In this document: positions 17,443-25,495 of the stretch, piece by piece
How the letters are laid out: every line of letters starts with the position of its first letter
How positions within the stretch are numbered: the first letter of the stretch is position 1
Source: Candidatus Cloacimonadota bacterium
GTDB taxonomy: Bacteria; Cloacimonadota; Cloacimonadia; Cloacimonadales; JAFGVF01
Assembly: GCA_016838885.1 (NCBI GenBank)
Contig: JAEKNW010000279.1
Span: 1-38,091, forward strand
DNA length: 38,091 bases
Reading direction: 5' to 3'
Made by a program: the position numbers and the translations under genes
Notes under the pieces: generated by a model
Database searches by the model: none
What the model was told of the DNA's origin: nothing
What the model saw: only the letters and a program-made list of their open reading frames with translations

Positions 17443-17607
17443 AACCCGAATTGTGCAGTAGAACTTTAGAGAAGAGTGCAGATTCTTTTAGCAAAATAAC
17501 TTACAGAATTCGGACGCATATAATATATATATTCGGAAGAATTATGGGAGTTACTTTTGCAAAAGAATATATTGCTATTCTCAAAGATCTACTGCATTAT
17601 TTTGGTT
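17443..17607. repeat. Long palindromic repeat element, full-length copy
   Basis: The 165-bp sequence begins AACCCGAATTGTGCAGTAGA and ends with the imperfect inverse (…TCTACTGCATTATTTTGGTT). Inner segments also mirror each other: GATTCTTTTAGCAAAATAAC near 17481 against GTTACTTTTGCAAAAGAATA near 17550, and ACAGAATTC against GAATTATGG. The whole element can fold into one long hairpin around an AT-rich centre (TATAATATATATAT). The left half recurs at 37996, and a core-deleted form occurs at 18678. It lies between macA and yitT. The 220-bp gap holds nothing else. Confidence 0.8.
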
Positions 17608-17658
17608 TAATTACAATCCTACTTAGAACAAGACTTTGTTCTATCTTTTTTAAACTTA

Positions 17659-18654
17659 TCACTTCTTTCTTTTAGCAGAATCCAGTTCAGCTTGAATTTG
17701 TTGAATGCTTTTATTGTCTTGGAAATTTAGTTGTCTACTCTTAAAGCCAAAACCCATGACATCATATACATCATTTAGGATTACAAAAGAATTTGGGTCA
17801 ATGCTTTTTACTAAATCAGTAAGAGGTCCAACCTGTCGTCTATTGCAGACACAGAGCAGGACATTCAAGTCTCGACCGCTCCAGCCTGATTGTGCTTTAA
17901 ACATTGTTACGCCACGATTCAATCTTTTATAGATTTCATTTTTAATTTCAATAGCTTCTGTAGAGATAATATATACTCCTTTAATATAAGGAAGTCCTTC
18001 GCTGGCAATATCAGTGATTTTTGTAGAAATAAACAAGTTAATATAAGCCCAAATAAGAAGTTTGATATCTTGGAAGGTGATAGCGACAAAAAGAATAATT
18101 AAAGTTTCAATCACCCAATAAGCTGAGCCGACTGAGATTCCGGTCTTTTGTTTTACTAAGGCAACAGGGATATCAGTTCCTCCAGTTGAACCTCTAAATC
18201 TGAAGATAATACCTAAACCTAGTCCTAACATTACTGACCCGGCTATGGCTGAAAGATACATCTCATCTGGGGCCAACATTGCCAAAACCTCTTTTCCTTT
18301 AAAAATATGGGTGTATGGCTCTAATGATCTGATAATTCCCATCTTATGAAGAGTACTAAAACTGACAGCATCTATCATCAAAGCTGAGGTAATCATCCCA
18401 AAAATTGATCTTGCTCCAAAGGTTCTGCCTATCAATAAAAAACTAATAATGAAAAGTGGAATATTCATTAACAAGCTTATAACTCCGACAGGTAAATCAA
18501 AATAGTGATTAAGAACTTGGGCAATACCTCCCACCCCACCCGGGGACATTTGATAGGGCACTAAAAACCAAGAATAGCCTATTCCAAAAAAAATACTACC
18601 TACAATTATTCCTAAGATTTTCTTGTAATCTAAGGATTCAAAAGCGTTTTTCAT
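17659..18654 (-). CDS. YitT/DUF2179 family membrane protein
   Basis: The 331-residue protein has the YitT layout. Five or six hydrophobic helices fill the first 220 residues, e.g. ILGIIVGSIFFGIGYSWFLV, then GGVGGIAQVLNHYFDLPVGVISLLMNIPLFI and GSTGGTDIPVALVKQKTG. A soluble DUF2179 domain follows (from about residue 225, with LNRGVTMFKAQSGWSGRDLNVLLCV). The family is widespread but its function is not settled. Transport or cyclic-nucleotide-like ligand sensing by the C-terminal domain are guesses. No clear partner is adjacent. Copies of the palindromic repeat lie 52 bases after its stop and 24 bases before its start. A TTGACA at 18757-18762 has no good -10 box. The start is ATG (MKNAFESLDYKK). 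Confidence 0.88.
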   Translation of the reverse strand: MKNAFESLDYKKILGIIVGSIFFGIGYSWFLVPYQMSPGGVGGIAQVLNHYFDLPVGVISLLMNIPLFIISFLLIGRTFGARSIFGMITSALMIDAVSFSTLHKMGIIRSLEPYTHIFKGKEVLAMLAPDEMYLSAIAGSVMLGLGLGIIFRFRGSTGGTDIPVALVKQKTGISVGSAYWVIETLIILFVAITFQDIKLLIWAYINLFISTKITDIASEGLPYIKGVYIISTEAIEIKNEIYKRLNRGVTMFKAQSGWSGRDLNVLLCVCNRRQVGPLTDLVKSIDPNSFVILNDVYDVMGFGFKSRQLNFQDNKSIQQIQAELDSAKRKK

Positions 18655-18677
18655 TCTTCCTCTTTTTTTTCTTTTAT

Positions 18678-18725
18678 CCCAAATAATGCAGTAGAGCTTT
18701 GCAAAGATCTACTGCATTATTTGGG
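18678..18725. repeat. Short (core-deleted) copy of the palindromic repeat
   Basis: Two 24-base arms (18678-18701 and 18702-18725) form a nearly perfect hairpin with a single G/A mismatch. Their sequence, AAATAATGCAGTAGAGCTTTG against its inverse, equals the terminal ends of the 165-bp element at 17443 with the inner part missing. No U tract follows on either strand, so I do not call it a terminator, although it follows trmL. Confidence 0.75.
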
Positions 18726-18788
18726 GTTATCTGCAAAGATTCCTAAAGAAGATTTATGTCAATAGAAATCGGGATTATCCTATTAAGT

Positions 18789-19253
18789 TTAGAAATTGAA
18801 ATCTAGCTGCCTTAGAGCTTCAAAGAGAATAATAGCCACACTATTAGACAGATTTATAGATCTTATCTCACTTGTCATGGGAATAGTAATGTTCATATTC
18901 TTATTTTTAAAAAGAATTTCTTCCGGAATGCCTCTTGATTCAGGCCCGAAGATAAAAGCATCGCCCAGTTTGTAGTGGATGTTAGTATATTTTTGGTCTG
19001 TTTTTGTTGTGCAATAATAGACATTTACATGAGGGAACATCTCTAAGAAGTCTTCTAATGAATCATGAATTGTGAGATTTAGTTTATGCCAGTAATCTAA
19101 TCCTGCGCGTTTAACTAATTTATCATTAAGGAGAAATCTCATAGGTTTAATGATATGTAACTCTAAATTAGCTCCGACACAAATCCTTCCAATATTCCCA
19201 GTATTGCTAGGGATTTCGGGTTGATATAATACTACTTTGAACTTATTGCTCAT
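18789..19253 (-). CDS. trmL: tRNA (cytidine(34)/uridine(34)-2'-O)-methyltransferase TrmL
   Basis: This SPOUT-class enzyme methylates the 2'-OH of the wobble nucleotide of some leucine tRNAs using S-adenosylmethionine. At 154 residues it has the normal length. Motif 1 is PEIPSNTGNIGRICVGANLELHIIKP and motif 2 is FIFGPESRGIPEEIL. Motif 3 is IPMTSEIRSINLSNSVAIILFEALRQ, which forms the knotted cofactor site. The RNA-binding Trp-containing DYWHKLN is present. The gene overlaps the solute-binding lipoprotein gene by 11 bases and is the last member of the operon starting with the endonuclease Q gene. Confidence 0.93.
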   Translation of the reverse strand: MSNKFKVVLYQPEIPSNTGNIGRICVGANLELHIIKPMRFLLNDKLVKRAGLDYWHKLNLTIHDSLEDFLEMFPHVNVYYCTTKTDQKYTNIHYKLGDAFIFGPESRGIPEEILFKNKNMNITIPMTSEIRSINLSNSVAIILFEALRQLDFNF

Positions 19254-20316
19254 TAAAATTCCTTTTATATATTTTCCAATAATCTAACCATTCAGCTAAA
19301 TATTTTTCGACAACTCTTCGATTTATTTTGTGATTAATTACTTTTTTGGGGAAGTCAATCACTCTATGTCCTTCACTCTTATCAGCATATTCGATAATGG
19401 GATACCAATTCGTGTTCTTCACTATGAAAGATTGAGTATCAAGTTTGTGTAACCATAGAAGAAAAACCTCAGCCTTCGTTATATTTTTACACCTTTGAGT
19501 TATGGCTGCAGAATGAATCATCTTGTAACTTCCCTCAGCCATATAGATATACTCCATAGTTGGAGGGTAACCTGCTTCATAACCTTGTATCACGTCTGTT
19601 ACGGGATGGAAGATATACTTATCATCATGCTTCCAGAAATTATCCCAGGCATCATTTTCATTATCTTCGATGGAGAAGATGCCTCCTTTAATCCTGTTCC
19701 AACATGAAGCATAGCCATGAAACTTAAAAATGCCTTCTATTTGATTAAACAAAGCACGACCATACTCTGTCTCTATAGCATCACATATAATAATTTTATC
19801 AAAATACTCTTCCTTCTGCATGACTCCAAAACTTTTGGGCATGGAGTTCTTGTTACTAGTCTTCTTGATTAAAGCAAGATAAGAATATTGATAAGGAACA
19901 AATCTCTTATTTTTATCAAATCTGTTATTTGATCTTACATTAGAAAAATAAACATCCTTTAGACTACGAAAAATATCTAAACTATCTAATTCTGTATAAA
20001 ATACATTTGATAAGCCTAAGACTAAATCAGGATAATTGAGAAAATCACTCTCTGCTAATTTGTCAATAATCTCTTTCTTACTTCCTCCGTTTTCCCAGAT
20101 TAACTTAGTCTTACTCTCCTCTAAGAATTTCTGTGATAAGGAATCAATCAAAGCTAATTCAAAAAAATCTTCAGTCGCTAAAACGTGCAAAGAGTCAGTC
20201 GCAGAAATTTGCTGAGATTCTTCTTTAACTACGAAAGTTTCACTTTCAATCTTGTTTTTGCAACTTATTAATAATAATAAACTTAAAACGAAAGTAATAT
20301 ACAATAATTTTTTCAT
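19243..20316 (-). CDS. Periplasmic solute-binding lipoprotein (ABC type, ThiB/AfuA-like)
   Basis: This 357-residue protein starts with a lipoprotein signal peptide, MKKLLYITFVLSLLLLISC, whose LISC lipobox gives Cys19 as the first mature residue. The mature part resembles the iron/thiamine/aminoethylphosphonate class of extracellular binding proteins: ALIDSLSQKFLEESKTKLIWENGGS near 55-80, YPDLVLGLSN, and FVPYQYSYLALI. I chose ATG 20316 because the TTG at 20328 lies inside the mlaE gene and has no better site. The mlaE stop is one base before the ATG. No matching ABC permease and ATPase sit next to it, only MlaE, so the ligand and partner are unknown. It overlaps trmL by 11 bases. Confidence 0.7.
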   Translation of the reverse strand: MKKLLYITFVLSLLLLISCKNKIESETFVVKEESQQISATDSLHVLATEDFFELALIDSLSQKFLEESKTKLIWENGGSKKEIIDKLAESDFLNYPDLVLGLSNVFYTELDSLDIFRSLKDVYFSNVRSNNRFDKNKRFVPYQYSYLALIKKTSNKNSMPKSFGVMQKEEYFDKIIICDAIETEYGRALFNQIEGIFKFHGYASCWNRIKGGIFSIEDNENDAWDNFWKHDDKYIFHPVTDVIQGYEAGYPPTMEYIYMAEGSYKMIHSAAITQRCKNITKAEVFLLWLHKLDTQSFIVKNTNWYPIIEYADKSEGHRVIDFPKKVINHKINRRVVEKYLAEWLDYWKIYKRNFNEQ

Positions 20317-20317
20317 A

Positions 20318-21058
20318 TTAAATCCCAAATAGTATCCAAGCTACAAAGAAATCTAGTACCAGAATCATAATTGAAGAATATACTACAGTATTGGTAGTTG
20401 ATATTCCAACCCCCTCTGACCCATTTCCTGTTTTATGCCCCTGATAACAAGCAATCGATGTGATAGTTATTCCAAAAGCTAAAGCCTTGATTAAACCTCC
20501 ATAAATATCACTCATAGCAAAATAATTCTGCATATTAGAGAAAAATGTATAAAAGGATATATTATACTTCAAAACTGAGAAAAAGAAGCCGGATAAGATT
20601 CCAACTAACATAGATATAATCGTGAGAATAGGCACCATAAATGCCCCTGCAACGATACGAGGCATATAGATAAAGTTATAAGGACTAATGGCCATCGATT
20701 CGAGGGCATCAACTTGCTCAGTAACTTTCATTGTCCCAATTTCAGCAGTTAAGGCTGCACCAATCTTACCTGTAAGCACTAGAGCAGTAAGAACCGGAGC
20801 CAGCTCAATGACTACAGACTTCTCAACTAATACTCCCAAGTAGCTTAGAGGTATCCTCCCCTTGGTCTGGTAAATCGCTTGAAGAGCTGTTACAAATCCT
20901 GTGAATATCGAAGTGATGATGATTAACCAAAGGGAGTCAAGTCCTATTTTTTTACAAACTCTCAGAAAGTAATATCTTCTCTTGAAAATAAAGGGTAATT
21001 CTTTGATTACTTTGATGTTGAATAGTATGAATGAACCAAATTTTGCCAGTGAATTCAT
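20318..21058 (-). CDS. MlaE-family ABC permease (lipid transport)
   Basis: This 246-residue permease belongs to the MlaE/TrbYci family, which with MlaF-type ATPase and MlaD-type MCE protein moves phospholipids between the inner and outer membranes. The family signature is visible at roughly residues 80-135 as VVIELAPVLTALVLTGKIGAALTAEIGTMKVTEQVDALESM, followed by four to five hydrophobic helices. The neighbours do not include an ATPase or MCE-domain protein, so those must be elsewhere. The next gene encodes a periplasmic solute-binding lipoprotein instead. It follows dnaB by 2 bases and is read in the same operon. Sequence quality and length are normal. Confidence 0.88.
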   Translation of the reverse strand: MNSLAKFGSFILFNIKVIKELPFIFKRRYYFLRVCKKIGLDSLWLIIITSIFTGFVTALQAIYQTKGRIPLSYLGVLVEKSVVIELAPVLTALVLTGKIGAALTAEIGTMKVTEQVDALESMAISPYNFIYMPRIVAGAFMVPILTIISMLVGILSGFFFSVLKYNISFYTFFSNMQNYFAMSDIYGGLIKALAFGITITSIACYQGHKTGNGSEGVGISTTNTVVYSSIMILVLDFFVAWILFGI

Positions 21059-21060
21059 AT

Positions 21061-22407
21061 CTAAACTTCAGTTGGAGTCATCTCTAAATTTCTAAAGGCT
21101 GTTAAATGAGGAATAAACAATAATCGGGCAGTTCCTACGGCACCATGTCTATTTTTTCCTATGATAACCTCAGCAACTCCTTTATCTTTAGAATCTTCAT
21201 TATAGTATTCATCACGATAAATAAACATAACAATATCAGCATCTTGCTCAATTGCACCTGATTCACGCAAATCAGCTAAGCGAGGACGTTTATCTTCGCG
21301 ATTTTCCAATCCACGATTTAACTGAGAAAGGGCAACTACCGGAACTTCCAGCTCTTTTGCAAGGATCTTTAAAGACCGTGAAATTTCAGCTATTTCTTGC
21401 TGTTTGTTATCTTTGTATCTTTGTGATGACATTAATTGCAAGTAGTCAATCAGGACCAAATCTAACCCTTTTGCTTCAGCTTTCAATCGTCTCAATTTAG
21501 CTCTGAGTTCTAAGGGGGAGTTAGTTCCTGAATCATCTATGTAGAGTTTTTTCTCTGATAACATCATCCCATAATTGGTAACTCTCAACATCTTTTCATC
21601 AGTCATTCCAAAGCCTTTCAAAATTGCATCCATTGGGACTTCTGAAGCTGCAGAAAGCATTCTCTTAAGCAACTCATCAGCCTGCATCTCCATAGTAAAG
21701 ATAGCTACTTTTTTGTTATGATGAGTTATTGCATTAAAAGCTATATTTAATGCTAGGGCCGTTTTACCCATAGCAGGACGGGCAGCCAGAACGATTAATT
21801 GACCGGATTTAAATCCACCTGTTTTACGATCTAAATCAGTATATCCAGTTGGAACGCCAATAACAGAAGTATGAGAAGTGGCAACTTCATTAATTTCTTC
21901 AAGAGTCTCTCCCATTAGAGAAGCGATATCTTTGAAATAATTAGTAGACCTCTTATTGGTAACATTGTATATCATCTGTTCAGCATTATCGATTATATCT
22001 TCCACATCCTCTTCTGCTGTATAACATTTTTCAATGATATTATTAGATGTTACGATTAACTCTCTTAAAAGAGCTTTTTGGGTAACAATCTTTATGTGAT
22101 AAGAGAGATTGGCTGTTGATAATACAAAATCTGATATCTTGTTTAAATAATCTGTTCCACCCACTTTTTCAATAAGATTATTAGGCTGCAACCGTGCTGA
22201 GAGCGTAACTAAATCAATTTCAATACTATCACTATAAAGTTCTTTCATTGTTTGAAACAGAATCTTATGGGCAGTTCTATAGAAATAATTATCTTCCATT
22301 TCTGAGATTGCATTTGAAGCAGCAACATTATCTAACATCATAGCACTTAACACTGCTGCTTCAGCATTTACGTCATAAGGTAGAATTCTATCATTTGATT
22401 GACTCAT
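21061..22407 (-). CDS. dnaB: Replicative DNA helicase DnaB
   Basis: It unwinds DNA ahead of the replisome as a hexameric ring. The protein has 448 residues. The N-terminal helical domain (residues about 8-110, LPYDVNAEAAVLSAMMLDNVAASNA) and linker are followed by the RecA-like domain. Walker A is ARPAMGKTALALNIA near residue 210 and Walker B is LVLIDYLQLM near 320. The conserved LADLRESGAIEQDADIVMFIYRDEYY and GKNRHGAVG follow. No intein or insertion is present. It starts with ATG overlapping the coaD stop by 4 bases (ATGA), an arrangement that suggests translational coupling. Confidence 0.96.
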   Translation of the reverse strand: MSQSNDRILPYDVNAEAAVLSAMMLDNVAASNAISEMEDNYFYRTAHKILFQTMKELYSDSIEIDLVTLSARLQPNNLIEKVGGTDYLNKISDFVLSTANLSYHIKIVTQKALLRELIVTSNNIIEKCYTAEEDVEDIIDNAEQMIYNVTNKRSTNYFKDIASLMGETLEEINEVATSHTSVIGVPTGYTDLDRKTGGFKSGQLIVLAARPAMGKTALALNIAFNAITHHNKKVAIFTMEMQADELLKRMLSAASEVPMDAILKGFGMTDEKMLRVTNYGMMLSEKKLYIDDSGTNSPLELRAKLRRLKAEAKGLDLVLIDYLQLMSSQRYKDNKQQEIAEISRSLKILAKELEVPVVALSQLNRGLENREDKRPRLADLRESGAIEQDADIVMFIYRDEYYNEDSKDKGVAEVIIGKNRHGAVGTARLLFIPHLTAFRNLEMTPTEV

Positions 22408-22901
22408 ATTCCCTTACCTCTTCTTTTTTGGATTAAAGCATCTGCCACGCATTTGGGCACAAGAGTCTCAACATCTCCCCCGACTGCAGCAATATTTCTG
22501 ACCATGCTGGAAGATAAATAGAGGAAATCAAAGCGAGGAACTAAAAATATAGTTTCGATCTCATCACTTAACTTCTTGTTCATCAAAGCCAGTTGTAATT
22601 CATACTCGAAGTCGGAAACAGCTCTTAAACCTCTAATCATGATATTAGTTCCTAACTTCTTAGCAAAATCAACAACTAAACCTTCAAAAGATTCAGCTCT
22701 AGCATTTGGAATATCGATTAAAGCCTCTTCACAAAGCTGGGTTCTTTCCTCTAAAGAAAAGAAAGTCTCTTTATAATTATCCTTGGCTATAGCCATCACA
22801 ACTTCATCAAACATTTCTGAAGCTTTCTGAACAATATTAATATGCCCTAAAGTGATAGGATCAAATGTTCCGGGATAAATGGCAATTTTTTTCTTAATCA
22901 T
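22404..22901 (-). CDS. coaD: Phosphopantetheine adenylyltransferase
   Basis: It makes dephospho-CoA from 4'-phosphopantetheine and ATP, the penultimate step of coenzyme A synthesis. The 165-residue protein has the nucleotidyltransferase motif YPGTFDPITLGHINIV near residues 9-24. The catalytic His is in the T/HxGH part (LGHI). The second segment IMIRGLRAVSDFEYELQLALMNKKL is typical, as is YLSSSMVRNIAAVGGDV. Length is normal. It overlaps pepP upstream and dnaB downstream by ATGA, so all three are coupled in one operon. Confidence 0.96.
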   Translation of the reverse strand: MIKKKIAIYPGTFDPITLGHINIVQKASEMFDEVVMAIAKDNYKETFFSLEERTQLCEEALIDIPNARAESFEGLVVDFAKKLGTNIMIRGLRAVSDFEYELQLALMNKKLSDEIETIFLVPRFDFLYLSSSMVRNIAAVGGDVETLVPKCVADALIQKRRGKGI

Positions 22902-24142
22902 CGATGTAAAGAAGCCTTTCTAATTGCTTCTAACTCTGATACTTCTTTAGGTATGGCTCCTGATAGAACCTTATAGCCAGACTCAGTAACTAAAATGTCA
23001 TCTTCAATCCTAACTCCGATTGATTCTTCAGGAATATAGAGACCAGGTTCAATTGTGATGACCATACCTGCTTCCAGATTAGAGTTCCTAGCTCCTACAT
23101 CGTGAGTATCTAAACCAAGATGATGACCTATAGAGTGCATATAGTACTTTCTAAATTCACTATCTTCTTTGATTAATCCTAACTTATGACACGCTTTAGT
23201 GATTAATTCATTGGTCTTATCATTCAACTGCATCATAGAAACACCAGGTTTTATCATTTCGATTATCTCTTTCTGAATAGCCAAAACTTCTTGATATACC
23301 TCTTTAGCACGTGGAGTAAACTTTTCTCCAATTGGGAATGTTCTTGTAATATCAGCACTATAACCATAACTAGAAGCACCCACATCACAGAGAACCATAG
23401 TATCCTTATCAATCTCAGTATCGTTGTCTATATAATGCAAGGTAGCAGCATTCTTGCCACTAGCGATTATAGGAGTAAAGCCCCAAAACCTGAAACCGCT
23501 AGAGAGCATTTCGTTGTATAGCATAGCTTCTAACTCAAATTCAAACATACCTGCTTCAGCATAATTAAAAATCTCATCTAGACCTTGACCGGTTACATCA
23601 ATTGCATATTGCAATTGTTCAAGTTCAAACTCATCTTTGATCTGCCTAAGAGGTCTTACAATATCAGTAAAATCACCAACTTCAATACCGGGAACTCTCT
23701 TCTTTAACTCTTCAGCGAAGAATAATCTTGAATCTAATGGTTTATTCATTTCCCCAATTTGGTAATTACAATATACTTTTCTAACTCCATTGAAGGCCAT
23801 GATAGTTGTTATATTAGCCTCAAACAAATCAGTGAACTGAACATTCTTTATTGTAGAAATCTCAGTTGCTTCTTCAGGATACATCTTTGCTCCATCCCAA
23901 ACTATTCTCTCAGGAATATTTCTCTCAATATAAAGAGTTGAATTGAGTTTGTCAGAATTCTTTACAACAACTAATCTGGCATTAGCTATCTCTAAGCCTG
24001 TGAAATAGAGAAAGTTTTTATCTTGTTCAAAACGATTTACTCCATGGACAGGGTCATTACTGAAAAGTATCACTGCTTCATTATTATTAAGTTGCTCAGC
24101 TAACTTTTCGAACCTTTTTGGTATAAAATCACGAATTTCCAT
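22898..24142 (-). CDS. pepP: Xaa-Pro aminopeptidase (M24B metallopeptidase)
   Basis: It removes N-terminal residues before proline from peptides, using two metal ions (usually Mn). The mature length is 414 residues. The N-terminal creatinase-like domain spans about 1-165, with the catalytic M24 domain after it. Metal ligands are in context: the aspartates in CDVGASSYGYSADITRTFP, His in HSIGHHLGLDTHD, Glu in TIEPGLYIP and Glu in GVRIEDDIL. I chose ATG 24142 (MEIRDFIPKRF), because GGAGG lies six bases before it. The TTG at 24163 used by the longer frame has no site. It follows endoQ by 26 bases and overlaps coaD by 4. Confidence 0.9.
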   Translation of the reverse strand: MEIRDFIPKRFEKLAEQLNNNEAVILFSNDPVHGVNRFEQDKNFLYFTGLEIANARLVVVKNSDKLNSTLYIERNIPERIVWDGAKMYPEEATEISTIKNVQFTDLFEANITTIMAFNGVRKVYCNYQIGEMNKPLDSRLFFAEELKKRVPGIEVGDFTDIVRPLRQIKDEFELEQLQYAIDVTGQGLDEIFNYAEAGMFEFELEAMLYNEMLSSGFRFWGFTPIIASGKNAATLHYIDNDTEIDKDTMVLCDVGASSYGYSADITRTFPIGEKFTPRAKEVYQEVLAIQKEIIEMIKPGVSMMQLNDKTNELITKACHKLGLIKEDSEFRKYYMHSIGHHLGLDTHDVGARNSNLEAGMVITIEPGLYIPEESIGVRIEDDILVTESGYKVLSGAIPKEVSELEAIRKASLHR

Positions 24143-24168
24143 ACTGTACCTCCATAAGGACAATTTAT

Positions 24169-25398
24169 TTATTTAATAACTAATTTTCCATACTCTCCAT
24201 CATAACCTGGAGGAGCAAACTCAAATCTTTCAGCTTTGACAGCCAAGATAGCTATCAAGGTTGCTGTAGGAATCTGATTTTCAAGCGCATCATTAATATT
24301 ATTCTCACTTGCTAACCACAATCTGATTTCTGTGTTAAAATGTCTAATAATTTCTTCATAAATTTTCATGACTTTATAAGATGTTACACTCTTTAGATTT
24401 AGAGAATAGGCAATTACTTCAATTAGAGGTATAAGATGAACAGCTTTTCTCTTTCTGGGGATAATGCTTGGATCTCTCAATTGGTGGACTCTATCATAAA
24501 CACCTAAGGTCATCTTCTTTGAGCAAATGGGACATGATAAATCTACCTTTTCTGAAGATGGGATAAGAAACTCTTCTTTATTATTGTGCCTCTTACCGGC
24601 ATGACCAGTTCGATAATATCGGCCTTCTGCTGGATTGAACTCCGCTGTAAGCACTACCTTGTTTTTCCTAATCGAGTTAATGATTTCGCTATAAGATTGC
24701 TTTTCAACATCTAATACGGTAAACTCGCGACCTACACGATTTAGGGCAGAGCTATGGCAGTCACTATTGGATATGAACGTGAGGTCCGCTATCTTAGGTA
24801 TTTGGGCGAGTAGTTCCGGATCTGCACTTAAGCCGGTCTCAACAGCATGAATATTAGGTAAAAATGAGCCATAGAACTCCTCTATATCCTTAAGCATATT
24901 CTTACAACCCATCACTCCATCCGGAGTCATTATATGAGCAGGGATAATCTCAATTTCGGGGTGAATGGAACTAATTTCTTGCAATCTTAAAATCATCTCT
25001 TCTCTATTATCTGAAACTATGAATGGTCTGCCAATAGTATTCTTCTGCTTCCATACTTCCATTAAATGAGCACATTCTTTAACAGCATCAAAATTAGGAA
25101 ATAGGATGATATGATGGGCTACTATTTTATTTTTATAGCTCGGTAACTTAACTGTCAGAATGACCTCTGTTTGTAAGAGAAAAGAAGAAGTATCATGGAC
25201 AGACAACTTAAAGAGGCCATTACCTGCATCGATCAATAAGTTTTCTAATTCTCGATATCTCTGAGGTAACAAGACATCTCCTGTACCAAAAACATCAATT
25301 CCTTTCATTTTCATAGTTCTTGAAATATCCTCAAGCAGAATAGTTCCTACCCCTCCAGCATAACCGGAATGAGAATGCAAATCTACAGCTAAGTTCAT
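24169..25398 (-). CDS. Endonuclease Q-like protein (PHP domain plus zinc finger)
   Basis: This 409-residue protein resembles endonuclease Q, which nicks DNA 5' to deaminated bases (hypoxanthine, uracil) and abasic sites. The PHP-type catalytic domain supplies metal-binding residues: DLHSHSGYAGG at residues 6-16, DVFGTGD near 42, VAHHIILFP, IIPAHIMT and ISNSDCHSS. A CPIC zinc-finger half lies near residue 288, and MTLGVYDRVHQL after it is as in EndoQ. The first half of the usual zinc finger here reads GHAGKRHNNK, without CxxC, so the zinc site may be His-rich or lost. It is the first gene of the operon ending in trmL. The ATG has AGGAG 11 bases upstream, slightly far. Confidence 0.75.
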   Translation of the reverse strand: MNLAVDLHSHSGYAGGVGTILLEDISRTMKMKGIDVFGTGDVLLPQRYRELENLLIDAGNGLFKLSVHDTSSFLLQTEVILTVKLPSYKNKIVAHHIILFPNFDAVKECAHLMEVWKQKNTIGRPFIVSDNREEMILRLQEISSIHPEIEIIPAHIMTPDGVMGCKNMLKDIEEFYGSFLPNIHAVETGLSADPELLAQIPKIADLTFISNSDCHSSALNRVGREFTVLDVEKQSYSEIINSIRKNKVVLTAEFNPAEGRYYRTGHAGKRHNNKEEFLIPSSEKVDLSCPICSKKMTLGVYDRVHQLRDPSIIPRKRKAVHLIPLIEVIAYSLNLKSVTSYKVMKIYEEIIRHFNTEIRLWLASENNINDALENQIPTATLIAILAVKAERFEFAPPGYDGEYGKLVIK

Positions 25399-25422
25399 TA
25401 TTATTATATCTCCTATTATTGT

Positions 25423-25464
25423 AAAAAAAGCAAGAACTTTTTGAATTTATCAAAAGTTCTTGCT
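25423..25464 (-). terminator. Strong intrinsic terminator after the TraB-like gene
   Basis: On the minus strand, after the TraB-like stop, AGCAAGAACTTTT pairs with AAAAGTTCTTGCT and is followed by seven T residues. The hairpin occupies 25429-25464 and the tract 25423-25429. Confidence 0.9.
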
Positions 25465-25495
25465 AATCCATGTCAATGTTTTATTTTTTTAAAAT

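Noticed and set aside
17451-17675. 74-residue plus-strand open frame through the palindrome
   Set aside because: Follows the repeat sequence, no Shine-Dalgarno site, and composition is that of the palindrome, not a protein.
18678-18725. Hairpin at 18678 as the trmL terminator
   Set aside because: No T run after it on the minus strand, and its arms equal the ends of the repeat element.
18734-18762. TTGACA at 18757 as a yitT promoter
   Set aside because: No acceptable -10 at 16-18 bases (TCTTTG).
25448-25476. TTGACA (25471-25476) with TTGATA as a promoter for the endonuclease Q gene
   Set aside because: The -10 lies inside the strong terminator hairpin and matches poorly, so transcription from it would be cut.
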